From Tipula vernalis (Eukaryota; Arthropoda; Insecta; Diptera; Tipulidae), in assembly GCA_958295665.1 (NCBI GenBank), contig OY282558.1, positions 185,110,015-185,174,014 of the forward strand: a DNA stretch of 64,000 nucleotides, given 5' to 3'. Made by a program: the position numbers and the translations under genes. Of this stretch, positions 1-11,243 are shown one piece after another. The notes below the pieces were generated by a model that was given only the letters and a program-made list of their open reading frames with translations, ran no database searches and was not told the DNA's origin. Position 1 is the stretch's first letter. Every line of letters starts with the position of its first letter.

Positions 1-604
1 TGGTAGCAGAAAATATATGGAGGTAAGTAAAGGTAAAAGACTTATGCTTAATATAATTCAAATTGACCTTCACTATTTTAAGGCTGCTTCGGCAGCAACC
101 CTCCTCAGACTGACGAGTTCGGGTGAGGACGTAGTATTAACCCAAAATCATTGGATTAACAAAAATTAACAAAATTTTATCCTCTAGTGAGTCTGGGAAG
201 ATCAGATCTTGTATTCTTGGGAAAAATAATTTAAATATTTTCCTACTTTCTCAATACGGCAATGGTAACACAAATGCGGTTAGCCTGGAGGTAGGGACCT
301 GCAGATTTTGACTGGTCTCAGCCTACATGGACCGGGAAGAGGTGGTTCCTCCGTATAACCTAGAGGAGCTGATCCTCCCTTAATGCTAATGCGCATCTCA
401 CTATCTGAGTAAGCACGGATATCATCATCTGACCATCGATATAAAACCTATACACTCAATGTTTAAGCCGTTATTCGGAAAGCCTTCATAAACCCTAGAA
501 GGGCCAACTGGAGCCTGGAAAATATCGGAGGGTTTTTTGTTGTTGATGGCCTCAGAGACCTCTGCGACAGTAAGTAATCTGGAGCGATTGCAGCCGATCC
601 TAGT
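1..604. other. Unassigned segment, GC-richer in part
   Basis: No gene is recognisable. The part from about 80 to 600 is noticeably richer in G and C than the surrounding DNA, which suggests a fragment of a mobile element, but no translated frame on either strand gave a family I can name. It borders a BEL/Pao remnant and may belong to the same or another decayed element. Confidence 0.3.
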
Positions 605-1180
605 GTGCTGCTTGCCCGGAGACTAAGCCTAAGGGAAAGCAAAACACTGTGGTGGTCCAAGGAACTAGGTAAGTATCGTAATGCTTGTAAGACAACGACT
701 AACACACCATGCTGCTTATGTCGTGATCATTACCATAATTTATACAAGTGTGATAAAATGAAAAAAATGTCTGGGGAACAGAGCTGGAGTAGGAGTAACG
801 ATGAAAATTTGGATGGGCTCTTATGAAAGTTCTGGCAACTAGAAAATATGAATTCACCTATGGCCAAATTTTCGGAAGAAATTTTTTGTGCAGCCTATTT
901 TAGAGAAATCAGCAAGGTTGATGCTACTGATAGGTTTGTTGTTCCTTGTTCGTTTGCCTTTTAAATTATCACCAACCCTTTTAGGCGAAACCAACAAATG
1001 CGTGCGATGGAAAAGAAGTTCACCAGAAAAACCACATTTGCTGTGCGGGATAAGGAATTCATGAACGAATATTTGTCTTTGGGGCAGATGAGAAATGGCT
1101 CACTCTCAAAAAATATCCATTAGGTGAAATCCGTTATCCGCCATTCGTCAATAATAACAATTCTGTAAAACACTTTAGCC
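605..1180 (+). pseudogene. BEL/Pao LTR retrotransposon gag-pol remnant
   Basis: The frame from 605 carries a gag zinc knuckle of BEL/Pao type (CLCRDHYHNLYKC, 713-751). After an in-frame stop near 815 it continues with KFWQLE, then SEEIFCAAYF, then DRFVVPCSF, which match the conserved stretch leading into the BEL/Pao reverse transcriptase (FWELE... CE..F.....GRYVVRLPF). A further piece at 998-1125 (MEKKF..., EFMNEYLSLGQM) matches the next part of that region. The protease normally found between the knuckle and FWELE is missing, so the copy has an internal deletion as well as stops and frameshifts. No LTRs were seen. The family is inferred from remembered consensus motifs, without alignment. 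Confidence 0.55.
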
Positions 1181-1559
1181 TGCTAAACTTTACAATCGAG
1201 GGCGAAAAGAGTAAGGGCGTTTATACATTGAGCGAACGAACACCGAATACGAATTCGCTTGGTGTGTACAATGGAAGCAGACGCAAATCGATCGTTCTAT
1301 TGGCGTTCGCTTGTGTTCGTTCCAACAGCGAAACATCAAACAAATTTGCAGTTTAATATGGACGCTGGAAAATCCAGAAACAACAATGAACGATATATAT
1401 GTAGGTACGAGCCCCATATCTTTGTTTTTATTAACAAAGTTTTAATCCGCCTTAAAGTCATTTTATATAGCAGTAAGTTGTTTACTCTCGATACTTTTAT
1501 CATACAAGTTTTCACCTGTGCATTGAATTAAAATACAAAATATAAAGAGCCGAACCCTC
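1181..1559. other. Non-coding; possible left end of composite repeat
   Basis: No gene is recognisable. Around 1222-1250 lies TATACATTGAGCGAACGAAC, which is the approximate reverse complement of a segment at 5605-5634 and may mark one end of a 4.4 kb repeat complex. Open frames here are short and show no family motif. Confidence 0.3.
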
Positions 1560-2520
1560 TTTAGGTGATCAGAACTTCTTAACTCAATCTTCAGCTCAAC
1601 CTCCAACTCAATTTACAACTCATCCTCAATTTATGGCTCAGCCCTCAAACACTAAATTACCCGCAAGACAACCCTTCACTCAATCTCAAACCAACTTTCA
1701 AATCAACCCATAACTTAACCCCAAATCAACTCTTATTTAATTCCCCAACCGAACAACTTACTTAACACCAACATAAGTTACCTAAACCCTAACTCAACTT
1801 CAACTCAATTTAGCTCGAACTAAATCTCGACCCTCTAGTGAACTCCACATTGAATGGGCAACCCAACCCCAAAATCAATTCTATTGGAAAGCTACATGCA
1901 TGTATAAACTCAACTCAAATCAATCCAACTCAACTTCAACTCAAAACCTATTCCAATCTAACTCGACCTCTACTGAACCCAGCCTTATACTCAACCTTCA
2001 ACTCAACCCCAATTCAACGTTTATCTCAACCACCAATCAACCTTCAACTTAAGCCAAACTCAACGTTCAAATCAAATACAAAATCAACACGGTTCAAAAG
2101 AACTCAACTTATTATAATGTCGACCGCAACGAGCGGCTCAATCCCCAAATAAATCTCTAACTGAACTTTAACTCAAGACTTTACTCGACAACTCAACACT
2201 CAACGCAACTCGGCTTAATCCTCAAATAAAAAGGATCCGAATAATTACATGCGTTCATGAAATCAGCTCCCAACTCAATATTAACTTAACCTCAAACTCA
2301 ACCTTCCACTCAAAATTTTAATCATCCGTACATGAACTTAACTCAAAATAAATCAAGCTACTTACTCAACCCTTAACACAAATAAATTCTCAATTTAAGC
2401 GCTAACTCCTACCCATCTCAATCCCTACTCAAATCCACCTCAACCCCGATTTAACCCAACAATGAAACCAAACTCAATCCTCAAACCAGCATATATAATA
2501 AACTATCTCGTATAACCGGT
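1560..2520. repeat. CTCAAC-rich degenerate minisatellite
   Basis: Nearly 1 kb built from variants of CAACTCAAC / CTCAACCTC with strong strand asymmetry (C and A rich on +). The 104-codon open frame at 1838-2152 is a by-product of this composition, with Asn/Pro/Thr/Ser-rich translation and no domain. The leading motif around 1555-1575 (ACCCTCTTTAGGTGATCAG) recurs near 3300 and, inverted, near 28720, so this is one module of a dispersed composite repeat. Confidence 0.7.
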
Positions 2521-2529
2521 GTCACCTGC

Positions 2530-2975
2530 TGATGACATCGCGCATAATACAATCAAACCATCATAGAATCATATGATCGTATCATCGTACTACCGTACCA
2601 TCACCATGTCAATATAGCATCGTAACATCGTATCAACGTGCCATCATACGATCATACCAGCATCCATACCGCCCTAACCATACCATTCATCCATCACAAC
2701 GGTATTCCATTAAAACATTATGCTTTCATGACATTGTACCATCACACCATCATACCATTATAACATCATATCATGATACCATCCCACCATCATGCCATCA
2801 TGTCATCGTGCCAACATAACATCATAAAATCAAAACATAACACCACCATACCATCATACTGATTACCTTCTTACCATCATACCATCATACCAACATATCA
2901 TCATCAGCGTCACTATCACCACAAACATCACCATTGTCATCAATATCACCATCATTGTTACCATCACCATCAATA
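2530..2975. repeat. ACCATCAT minisatellite
   Basis: Degenerate tandem repeats of ATACCATC / ACCATCAT, often with CG interruptions (ATCGTACC). It follows the CTCAAC module directly, as also happens at 3586-3800 and, in reverse orientation, at 27860-28260. No coding potential. Confidence 0.7.
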
Positions 2976-3189
2976 TCAATTGGTGAAGTTTTAGATACTC
3001 CTCCGTAGTAACTTTGGTCCGGATTACCATCACTCAAGAAGGAGATGGAGGTGTTAACCTCTAAATATTAAACAATATTTGTGTAAAATTTGGTCCAAAT
3101 CGACCAAGGCGTTTGGATTTGTTTAAATGTCACACACATATACATACATATGTACATACAAACACTCACTTTTATATCTATATATCGGT
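2976..3189. repeat. Unique tail of composite repeat, copy 1
   Basis: A non-repetitive module that begins near ACTCCTCCGTAGTAACTTTG and ends in an AT-rich stretch before CACTCACTTTT. A diverged copy lies at 3801-4038 and an inverted copy at about 19690-19800. With the preceding minisatellites it defines one repeat unit of roughly 1.6 kb. Confidence 0.55.
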
Positions 3190-3585
3190 CATCTGCTCAC
3201 TAAACCCCAACTCAACCTCAATTCAACACACAAATGGAACCCAACTCAAGCGCAAACTCACCCCCAAAATATAAAGGATATCATGAGGTTTCAATGAGGA
3301 GTTCAGAACTTCGCTCTTGATTAATTAAACTCGAAAACCAGTCCCGAAATGAATTTCTTAAGTCAATCTTCAGCTCAACCTCCAACTCAATATACAAATC
3401 AACCTCCATCTCAATCGCAACATAATTCTAAATCACTAAATCAACCCCAAATCAACTTTCAAATCAACCCTTAACCTAACTACAAATCTATTCTTAAATA
3501 AATTCCCAACCGAACAAATCACTTAAAAGTCTTAATTCAACTTCAGTTCAACGTAGCTCGAACGAAATCTCAACCCTCTGCTCAA
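3190..3585. repeat. CTCAAC-rich module, second unit
   Basis: A second, shorter copy of the CTCAAC module. It begins with CTGCTCACTAAACCCCAACT and includes a copy of the AGAACTTCGCTCTTGATTAA segment that is also found inverted near 28700. Together with 3586-4038 it repeats the order seen at 1560-3189. Confidence 0.6.
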
Positions 3586-3800
3586 CTCATACCATCATAC
3601 CATCATACCTTCATACCATCATACCATCATACTATCTCGTACCATCATACCATCATACCATCATCATCATCATACCATCATACAATCATACCATCATCAT
3701 CATACCACCATCACCATTACCATCACATAATTCTTATATGCAAACCATCATACAATTATACCATCATAACATCATACCTTCATACCATCATACCGTCATC
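3586..3800. repeat. ACCATCAT minisatellite, second unit
   Basis: Cleaner tandem ATACCATC repeats than in the first unit. They sit in the same order relative to the CTCAAC module and the unique tail. Length differences between the units suggest slippage-driven expansion. Confidence 0.7.
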
Positions 3801-4038
3801 AAAAATCGACTCAATTTTTTAAGTTTTAGAAATTCCTCTGTAGTAACTTTAGACCTGATTATCCTCTCTAAATAAGGAGATGATTTAAATATTAACAGTG
3901 ACCTTTCTTAAGTCTTAAACAATATTTTTGTAAAGTTTGGTTCAAATCGTTCAATGCGTGTGCATTTGTTTAAATATCACACATATACTGTATATACCAT
4001 ATATATAAACACTCACTTTTTCAACGGATACACTTTTA
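3801..4038. repeat. Unique tail of composite repeat, copy 2
   Basis: Diverged copy of 2976-3189: CCTCTGTAGTAACTTTAGAC, then a shared AAACAATATTT stretch, then AAACACTCACTTTT. It is followed at once by the left end of the pogo-like element. Confidence 0.5.
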
Positions 4039-4916
4039 AGTCCCATGCAACTGAAGTTTTTCAATGAAAACCTCCCTTATGTTAGACCCTTATCCAACAC
4101 TTTAATAGAGCGGACACGGACAGATATTTCTGCGATGATACAGATTTTACGAGTACACTTCAAATTAAAACTTTTACACTTCAAATTGAACCATTAGCAA
4201 ATTATATGTATATCCAATTAGGATGAAACTTGGCTATTTTTTAGCCGGTTTTAGTGAAATTTGACATCCAAGATTGAAATGCAATTCTTAAATAATTTTT
4301 AGATAGAATTCTGGAATATGGGCAAAAGAAATAAATAAATGAAATTTGATATGTGCGTTGGAAATGGAATTCTAAAATGATTTTTAGACAAAGTTATGGA
4401 ATATGGCAACAACTTTATCTAAAACACAGTTTAGAACCCGATTTCCATAACACATTTCAAAATTCATCATAATCGGTTAAGAAATAGCCAAGTTCCATCT
4501 TACTTGGCCATATTCCAGAACTTTATCCAAAAATCATTTTATAATCCCATTTCCATCACCCACATCAAATTACACCATAATCGGTTAAGAAACAGTCAAG
4601 TTTCGTCATCATTGGCTATATTCTAGAATTTTATCCAAGAATGATCTTAGGATCCCATTTCCGACGCACATGTAAAATTTCATCATAATCGGTTAAGAAA
4701 TAGCCAAGTTCCATCCTACTTGGCCATATTCCAGAACTTCGTCTAAAAATCATTTGAAAATCCCATTTCCATTGGAATTGCTGGATTTCATCAAAATCGG
4801 ATAAGATTTAGAATCCCAATAAAATTTTTATAAAAAAACCCTCAGTTTAACGGGCACCTCCCTAAAGCGGACAACGTTTTTGGACCGTCGATTTCCGTTG
4901 TAGTGAGGTTTCCCTG
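4039..4916. mobile_element. pogo/Tigger-like non-autonomous element carrying satellite-related monomers
   Basis: The right end (about 4850-4917) read in reverse is ACAGGGAAACCTCACTACAA followed by an AGCGGACAACG-like stretch, resembling pogo/Tigger terminal repeats. The left end (about 4060-4130) has a degraded counterpart with AAAACCTCC and AGCGGACACGG, and TA lies next to the right end. The interior contains monomers related to the 108-bp satellite at 25873-27850: about two in + orientation (4200-4420) and about three in - orientation (4420-4800), head to head. No transposase frame is present. The pogo assignment rests on end similarity only. Confidence 0.45.
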
Positions 4917-5230
4917 TATATAGATTACTCAACTGCTCACTAAACACTAATCCAATCCCAACTAAACCGCAACTCAACCCTAATTCAACTCGCAAACGGA
5001 ACCCAACTTAACCCGCAACTCAACTACGCCAAACTAACTCCTCAAACCAGCATATATAAAAAATTGGTAAACAACTCACTTTATCCTATCGAACCCCAAC
5101 TCAACTCCAACTCAACTTCAACTCAACCCGCAAATTGACCCCTAACTTAACCTTCAAATAAACCACAAATTCAATGCCCAATTCAATAATCAAACCAGCA
5201 TATATAAAAAATTCGTAAATTTGTTTATAT
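4917..5230. repeat. CTCAAC-rich module, third unit
   Basis: Another CTCAAC-rich stretch, starting with CTGCTCACTAAACACTAATC like the second unit. It contains two copies of a short motif around AACCAGCATATATAAAAAAT. An inverted partner lies at 19561-19690. Confidence 0.55.
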
Positions 5231-5485
5231 AACCAGGTGTTTTGGTTCAATTGACGTACAGTTTCCAAAAGCTTTTCAAATCTCCACCTTGATCATAGAA
5301 ACAGATTGGCGAAAAAAATTTCAAATCGGACAAACCGTTCTCGAGATACCATGGGTACAGACATCCAGACGTCCGTCCAGACAGACTCTTTTTTCGGACT
5401 CATGAACTTTCAAAACGTCGAGAAAAGTAGTTTTGGACCAAACAAATTTCAATACTTTGATGCCTTTTTAGACCAAAGTATGTAC
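5231..5485 (+). repeat. Left arm of a long-range inverted repeat
   Basis: This roughly 250 bp segment (from GTACAGTTTCCAAAAGCTTT to GACCAAAGTATG) recurs as its diverged reverse complement at 19263-19510. An open frame at 5306-5503 translates it but shows no recognised domain, and the inverted copy is not open, so I do not call a gene. The two arms enclose the block of three gypsy copies. Confidence 0.6.
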
Positions 5486-7105
5486 CATATGTATATGTCA
5501 TGACAGGCAAATTATCTTTCCAATCGTTTGATGTGTACGACGCTCCGAATCAACAATGAGCGAACAATAAACATTTGCTGTTTGGTTTGGCGTTCATTCG
5601 TCTGTTTGGCGTTCATTCGCTCAATATTTGTATAGAGGGTAACATTTTATGACGAGAGAATATTGATCACAGTCTTGTGTAATTATTTCGGGCCAACAAT
5701 TGATTTATCAATCATTCTGCCAAATTAAAATTTTTAAATTAACAATAATTTAATATTCTTGCACATTAACGTAAATTAGATGAATATGTAGGTATAGGTA
5801 AACAAGTGCTTAACTTTAATTCGCATACCGAATTTATACACCTCGGTTTTGTTTAATTGATTTTTACATTTTTATGAATTACTAAAATCGTAAAAAATTA
5901 TTATGCTTGTTACAGTTGATTCTATGACTTCTGGTTGTAAATTTACCTTGATATATTCGGTTGATTAATTTTATTGCTTCCTTCCTGTATAAATTGTGTG
6001 TACATGAAGTCGGATAAGATATAGATAATAGAGTTGTGGATAATTTGATTGTATTAAACATTTAATTACCATTGCCATTTTGAGTTTAAGTCCGAATCTT
6101 CAACTTTATACAACGCATTTAGTAACTAAATTCTCTTCTTTCCCTCATATCTTACGTATTATATTCTCTATCTGCTTGTCTCGTGTATGCTGATATTATG
6201 TTAAAAGCGAAAAAATTTATAAAATTAAATTATAACAAAAGAACGGTAAGAAGACAATATAACGTATTTATATAAAAATGTATGTGGAGCTTAAAACTAA
6301 ATCTAAGAAGCAAAAACATAAGAAAATGCGAGAAAAGTCTGATATTGGTACAAAGAAGATAAAAGTTTTATAGTTTTAACATTTTCATCTTCTCAACCTG
6401 TTATGTACATTTTTAATATTTTTTTTTGCATTTTGTTATTTTTTCTGATTTTCAAGCCACCTCGTCTCATCAGATCACTAACATCCTTTAATTTTATATA
6501 TGCACGTATACATTCGTATATGTACCTCTTCAAATATGTTAAAGTAACTTTTACGAATATAAAATGAAAAACTATCTGAAAACTTTAATATGAAAACGGT
6601 TAGGTATTCGCCAGGAAAATGTCTTGTGAAAATGAAATCGATTTGGATTTTTGCTGCGAGGAGTGTATTAAAGGAAATTATCTCACTAAAATATACACTT
6701 AAGTATTTTTATTTTAGTATATAGCGAAGGGGTGACTTTGGTAAATTTATGTGTGAAAATTGTTACATTTTCTATCATATGTTTTCATCCTATGGTATTC
6801 CCTGTGGTACAATTAACATTTACAAAGTTGATAAAAAATGTGCGTCTTTTGGGATTTTCTGGAGACATATTTATGACTTAAACTACAATATTGATTTTTT
6901 ATTTTTTATAGTTATAATATTAAGAGATGGAATTATGTATATTTTAGTTTAGCATAAACAATTTGGGACACTCGAACTATTATTTATTTATGCAAGAGAA
7001 AAGGGGTGATAAATGGGATGTAATGGTGTATAAAAATTAAAAGGTGTGTTCATGTTAGTTTGAAGCATCCTTTCGAAATATTAAAGCTGTTATATATATG
7101 TATAT
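5486..7105. other. AT-rich non-coding DNA
   Basis: No gene or element is recognisable. A GTTCATTCGCTCAAT motif at about 5605-5634 mirrors one at 1222-1250. The open frame at 6749-6952 is AT-rich and shows no family motif. Confidence 0.4.
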
Positions 7106-7545
7106 ATACATATTTGTGAGATCGACTGATCAATGGTCAACACTGTCTGTTGAGATCAACAGTGCAACAAAACGCAATATTTTATGTCAACTCATCAACA
7201 CTACAAGCCGGAACCTAACAAATTAATAATTTGTTTTCTTTATAATGTCACACAACACCTTTTCTCATTAATATGCTTACTAAACATTAATGTTTTATTA
7301 TTTATTTTTATTGTAAAATAGTGTAATTTGGATGAATGAGATTTTGTATAAAAAGACGAGCAAATTAAAAATAAACGCGCATAATAAATTTACAACTGAA
7401 ACAAAGTGTTTGTTCTCAAGATTATTAAGACCCCACCAGTGGTAATCTTAATAATCATCAATATACGGAACTCTTATATTAACAACAAGTTGTTTATTCT
7501 CGATAACCAATAGACCCCACCCGTGGTAATCTATTAGTTAACTGT
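7106..7545 (+). promoter_or_regulatory. Putative 5' LTR/leader of gypsy copy 1
   Basis: This segment lies about 0.7 kb upstream of the first gag frame and has LTR-like signals: a TATA box TATAAAAAG at 7347-7355, followed within 30 bp by an AATAAA. Its 5' part has an imperfect inverted repeat around CAACACTGT and ACAGTG (7140-7170). No second LTR copy was found downstream, and the primer-binding site is not certain, so the LTR assignment is an inference from position and signals. Confidence 0.4.
7420..7539 (+). other. Twin hairpins with conserved loop and different stems
   Basis: Two hairpins stand about 75 bp apart. Hairpin 1 has an 11-bp perfect stem (GATTATTAAGA, 7420-7430, with TCTTAATAATC, 7446-7456). 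Hairpin 2 has a 10-bp stem with one mismatch (AACCAATAGA, 7505-7514, with TCTATTAGTT, 7530-7539). The loops are nearly identical (CCCCACCAGTGGTAA and CCCCACCCGTGGTAA) and can form an inner CCAC/GTGG stem. Both are preceded by TGTTTGTTCTC or TGTTTATTCTC. The stem sequences differ while pairing is kept, which suggests selection for structure, perhaps as a leader element of the retrotransposon RNA. Confidence 0.6.
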
Positions 7546-8252
7546 AGATCAAGACTATCTTGAATTTATAATTTAAGTACAAAAGTCTATGATTTTACAC
7601 TGCCGTTTAATTATCTGTCCAGCTCTGAAATTTTTACATAATAAACGGCAAGAAAGAGAGAGCAGTTGTTATGCGATGGCCAATGTAATATGATGAACAA
7701 GTCGGAATAATATTCGCAATTTTCAAAAGAAAATTGTTCCCTTGATACTTAAAAGGGTATTCCCATACAATTTTGTGGGCTCAACCTTAAGCCTAAATTT
7801 AATTTTGTATTCACATAAATACCAGTTTAGAAGTGCTTGTGTAAATTAAACAGTTGTGGAAGTGTTAATAAAGGTGTGGTTATTGTACGGTGTAAAACAG
7901 AAATTTTGTCTGTGGTCTAGATGCTGTACAGTAAAAGGAATAGCTGAAAATTATAAACATCAATTGAAGGTCGTATACACTGGTAATAATTTCAGTTGTC
8001 ACCACGATTTTTTTAACCGCAAAGAGAATACGGATAACGGTGTTCCTCAGAAATAACAAGTTTAAAAAGTTTGTGTTAGAATAGCTATAGCTAAAGGTAG
8101 AAAAAGCAGAACCCATCGAGGAAAAGCAAACAATCCGGGGTCAATTGATGAAGATGAATTTTTACGGCGTTTCGAGGATAGTTTAAGGCCAATGTGAACA
8201 TCCAAAAATGAAGCACGTACCCACACAAATAATAACTCCTCTGTTATACAAA

Positions 8253-8960
8253 GCATGAGTGAGATAGTAGAATTAAGAGAGGAATTAGCCCGTCTGACGC
8301 TAGAAAACGTAGAACTTCGGAAGAGTGATTCCACTACCATTCCAAATGGATTAGGTGATCACATTGAGGATACTACTAAACAGAAAGAAAGAAGCGATGA
8401 CAGGATTGTTTAAACTTAACCCCTTTCAAAAATTAGTGTATGCAAAAAAATCACTTACGGGGTCGGCAAAAAAAAGCTTAGCAACCAGTAGCAAACAGAA
8501 CACGTGGCATAGATTGAAACAGGTGTCGAGCGCTGAAGATCATAAACAGTTGGCTTCACGCAAGAAGCGAAAAAGAGAAACTTTTCGAGATTATGTGTTT
8601 GCAATGCGGTAAATCGGGAAACTAGTGAAGGTTGAGGTGGTGTCGGTGATTGACTACATCATAGACGGGATAGACGAGTCTCCAAATAACAAAATATTAT
8701 TATATGGCGCTTCAGATATGGCGGGATTTAGAAACAAGTTCAACTTTTATGTGAAATTTAAAGAAGACAATCCTCAACCAGCAACATACAAGGACAGTAA
8801 GGTGATTAGCAACTTAAAGCCATCGTGAAGATCAGAACCCTGTTTCAACTGTGGGAAGCAAGGACATTTGTCTAAATATTCAGGAAGGGTGATAAAGTCC
8901 ATAAATGATTCCGATGTTCACAATTTGGGCATAAGGCGCCGGAGTGTCCAATGCATGAAG
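8253..8960 (+). pseudogene. Gypsy copy 1 gag remnant
   Basis: It opens with MSEIVELREELARLTLENVE, a charged probable coiled coil ending at a stop at 8411, and continues in other frames. At about 8837-8880 there is a knuckle CFNCGKQGHLSKYS whose final cysteine is replaced by serine. At about 8910-8955 a second knuckle reads FRCSQFGHKAPEC, with its first cysteine codon mutated to TGA. Double CCHC knuckles are the nucleic-acid-binding end of retroelement Gag. At least three frame breaks make it non-functional. Confidence 0.6.
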
Positions 8961-9038
8961 AAGCCTAGCCAAAAAGCAGCCCAAGTAAAAGTAGTCGAAA
9001 TAGAATGTCCACCAATAAAGCATAATCACTAGCTGGGA

Positions 9039-9750
9039 ATGGAAATAACGGTTTCGGAAGTGAGCATTAGCATCCGAAAAATCAAAGCCGAAGAAAATTT
9101 TCCAGCGTGCAACGTTATCGATAACGAAGAAACACTCCCTGTAAAAGATATAGGAAGCTCGAAACACCTAAGTAGCATTAAGCAGTTAGTAGTCGAATAT
9201 ATTCCAAATAAGAAGAAGGAATCACCGGTTAAATTAAAACTAATTTTGAAGGACGAAATTCCAGTTTGGCAAGTCCCGAGACGGCTGGCTCAAGTCGAAA
9301 AGCTGCAAGTAAGGAGACAATTAAATGATTGGTTGACAAAAGGATTTATACGACCCAGTACTTCTGAGTTCGCAAGCCCGATAGTGTTGACAAATACAAA
9401 AATTGGAGAAAAATGAATATGTGTAGATTATCGGCAGCTTAATAAGAAAATCGTGATGGACAGATATCCACTACCATTAATAGAGGATTTGGTGGATCAA
9501 CTCCACAGTTTTAAAGTTTTCTGCTCGCTCGATTTGGAGAATGGGTTCTTTCACGTCCCAATAGAAGAGGCAAGTGGAAAGTATACTGCTTTCATCACAC
9601 CAGAGGGACACTACAAGTTTCTAGTCGTACCGTTTGGTCTATGCGCATCTCCAGCTATACGTTTGTGAGATTCATAAATTATGTATTCAAGGACTTGATT
9701 AGTCAAGGAGTGTTGCTGGTATACATGAACGATTTAATTCGCGGCAAAAA
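9039..9750 (+). pseudogene. Gypsy copy 1 reverse transcriptase, N-terminal part
   Basis: The RT lead-in (PVWQVPRRLAQVEK), FIRPSTSEFASPIVL, a stop at 9415, then VDYRQLNKKIVMDRYPLPLI, a LDLENGFFHVPIEE block and VVPFGLCASPA are all typical of Ty3/gypsy. After a frame break the catalytic box reads YMND (9722-9733) instead of YMDD. The second copy of this stretch beyond the RTE insertion still has YMDD (13050-13061). The last 278 bp is duplicated at 12941-13220. Confidence 0.8.
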
Positions 9751-9890
9751 ATGAAGAATAAAATTTGAAAAAAGTGAAAGCTTTCCAGATGGCAAGCTAG
9801 TTTAGACTGTAGTTTAAATGGAAAAATGTAGGTTCCTATATCACGAGATAGACTATCTTGGCTACATTATATCAGAAGGAAAAATCCAAC
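9613..9890 (+). repeat. Left direct repeat flanking the RTE insertion
   Basis: This 278-bp gypsy RT segment runs from ACAAGTTTCTAGTCGTACCG to GGAAAAATCCAAC. It matches 12941-13220 with only scattered substitutions and small indels, and both copies abut the RTE element exactly. It is either an exceptionally long target-site duplication or the product of a recombination event. Confidence 0.85.
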
Positions 9891-11243
9891 CATCCTTATC
9901 TCGTGGTTCATACGAATCCGATATTCGTTGTCCGCGACTTTAATTGGACCAAAATTGAGCAAATGACCTTCCTTTCGAAGATAGATAACAATCTGCAATC
10001 GCTAGAGGTCATGTTCCAGCTCTCGCTTCCGAAAGCCAGCACAGGTCTTATGAGTGCTTTATAAAGTGCGAGCTTGCACGACTGCGACAGATGTTTAGAT
10101 CGCAATAATTTCGATTGGGCGTAGAAAACTCGTTGTCCGGCAGCGATTCGGGCTTTTATAGCTGCCTGCATATCATTCGACGATGTTATAACTTACCTGA
10201 GGTATTTAAAGTTTTCGACGCTATCAAAGTTATGGTCGCCAATTCCGAGATTTACCATGGAAATGTTCCTGGGTGTTGATAACAATTTTGTTTTGCTGCT
10301 GTTCACCTCCAAACCAAGTCTTCTTGCGCAGCGATCGAGCTGTATGAAACTGTCCTTGATATCGCTAGGTCTTCGGCCAAGAAGCACGATATCATCTGCA
10401 TATCCAAGAATTTGGCTTGATTTATTAAATATACAGCGCGAAGTTTCAATGTTGCTTTTTCTCACTACGTATTCAAGCGCCAAATTGAACAGCACAGGCG
10501 CGAGTGCATCTCCCTGTCGAACACAAGATGTTATTTCAAAGGAGTCTGACACAGCTTCCTCAATATCGATTCTACATATAGACCCAGAGGTTGTTAATTT
10601 ACACAGAGAAACGAGTTTCTCTGGAATTCCTAGGCATATAAGCGCGACCCATAGGTTTTCGCGGTTTATACTCATATGCCTGTCTGAAGTCTATATACAG
10701 TTGATGTATGGTTATGTTGTACTCCCAACATTTTTCCAAGATCATCCTCATGGTAAAACATTGGTCAGTGGTCGATCGGTTGGAACGAAAACCACATTGA
10801 TAGTCGCCAATGATGTTTTCGGTGAAAGGGATGAGTCTGGCAAGTACAACATTAGCCAACACTTTGTACGCAGTGCTCAATAGGACGATACCACGATAGT
10901 TTCCACATGTAATATGGTCTCCTTTTTTGTGCAGCAGACATATGAGTGCGGTCTTCCAATTCTCCGGCAGCTCTTCTTGGTCCCAAATAGAGACGATGAG
11001 ATCTCATAGATTTGTTGCAAGAGTAGCGCCTCCGAGCTTAATCAATTCTGCGGGGATTCCGTCGAGACCGGGTGCTTTTCCATTTTCTAATCTACTAATA
11101 GCTGCATCTACTTCCCCTACTGTGGGATATTCGACAAAGGCCTCTTCACCTGGAGGAGCTATTGCTCTAATGGGGATCACTTCGTCATTCCGATTTAGCA
11201 GATTTTGAAAGTTGGTTTGCCATACAGAGAGAACATCAGCCAC
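9891..11243 (-). pseudogene. RTE reverse transcriptase
   Basis: Segments in order on the minus strand: WQTNFQNLLNR and GKAPGLDGIPAELIKLGG (11243-11004); AYKVLANVVLARLIP, IGDYQCGFRSNRSTTDQCFT and LYIDFRQAYE (10880-10640); VRQGDALAPVLFNLALEY and the catalytic YADD (10391-10402); then SETWN-like FGSESWNMT and FERKV (10171-9908). These match RTE-clade RTs in order and wording. Three frame changes separate them. The C-terminus is cut at the junction with the duplicated target at 9890. Confidence 0.85.

Noticed and set aside
1..604. rRNA or structured RNA fragment suggested by the GC-rich stretch
   Set aside because: No conserved rRNA core wording was recognised. A transposon fragment is at least as likely, and neither can be shown.
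1838..2152. 104-codon open frame as a gene
   Set aside because: It consists of translated CTCAAC minisatellite with biased Asn/Pro/Thr composition and no conserved domain.
5306..5503. 65-codon open frame as a small gene
   Set aside because: It lies in a repeated segment whose inverted copy at 19263-19510 is not open, so the frame is accidental.
10257..10883. 208-codon plus-strand open frame as a gene
   Set aside because: It is the complement of the RTE reverse transcriptase on the minus strand, which has all the family motifs.
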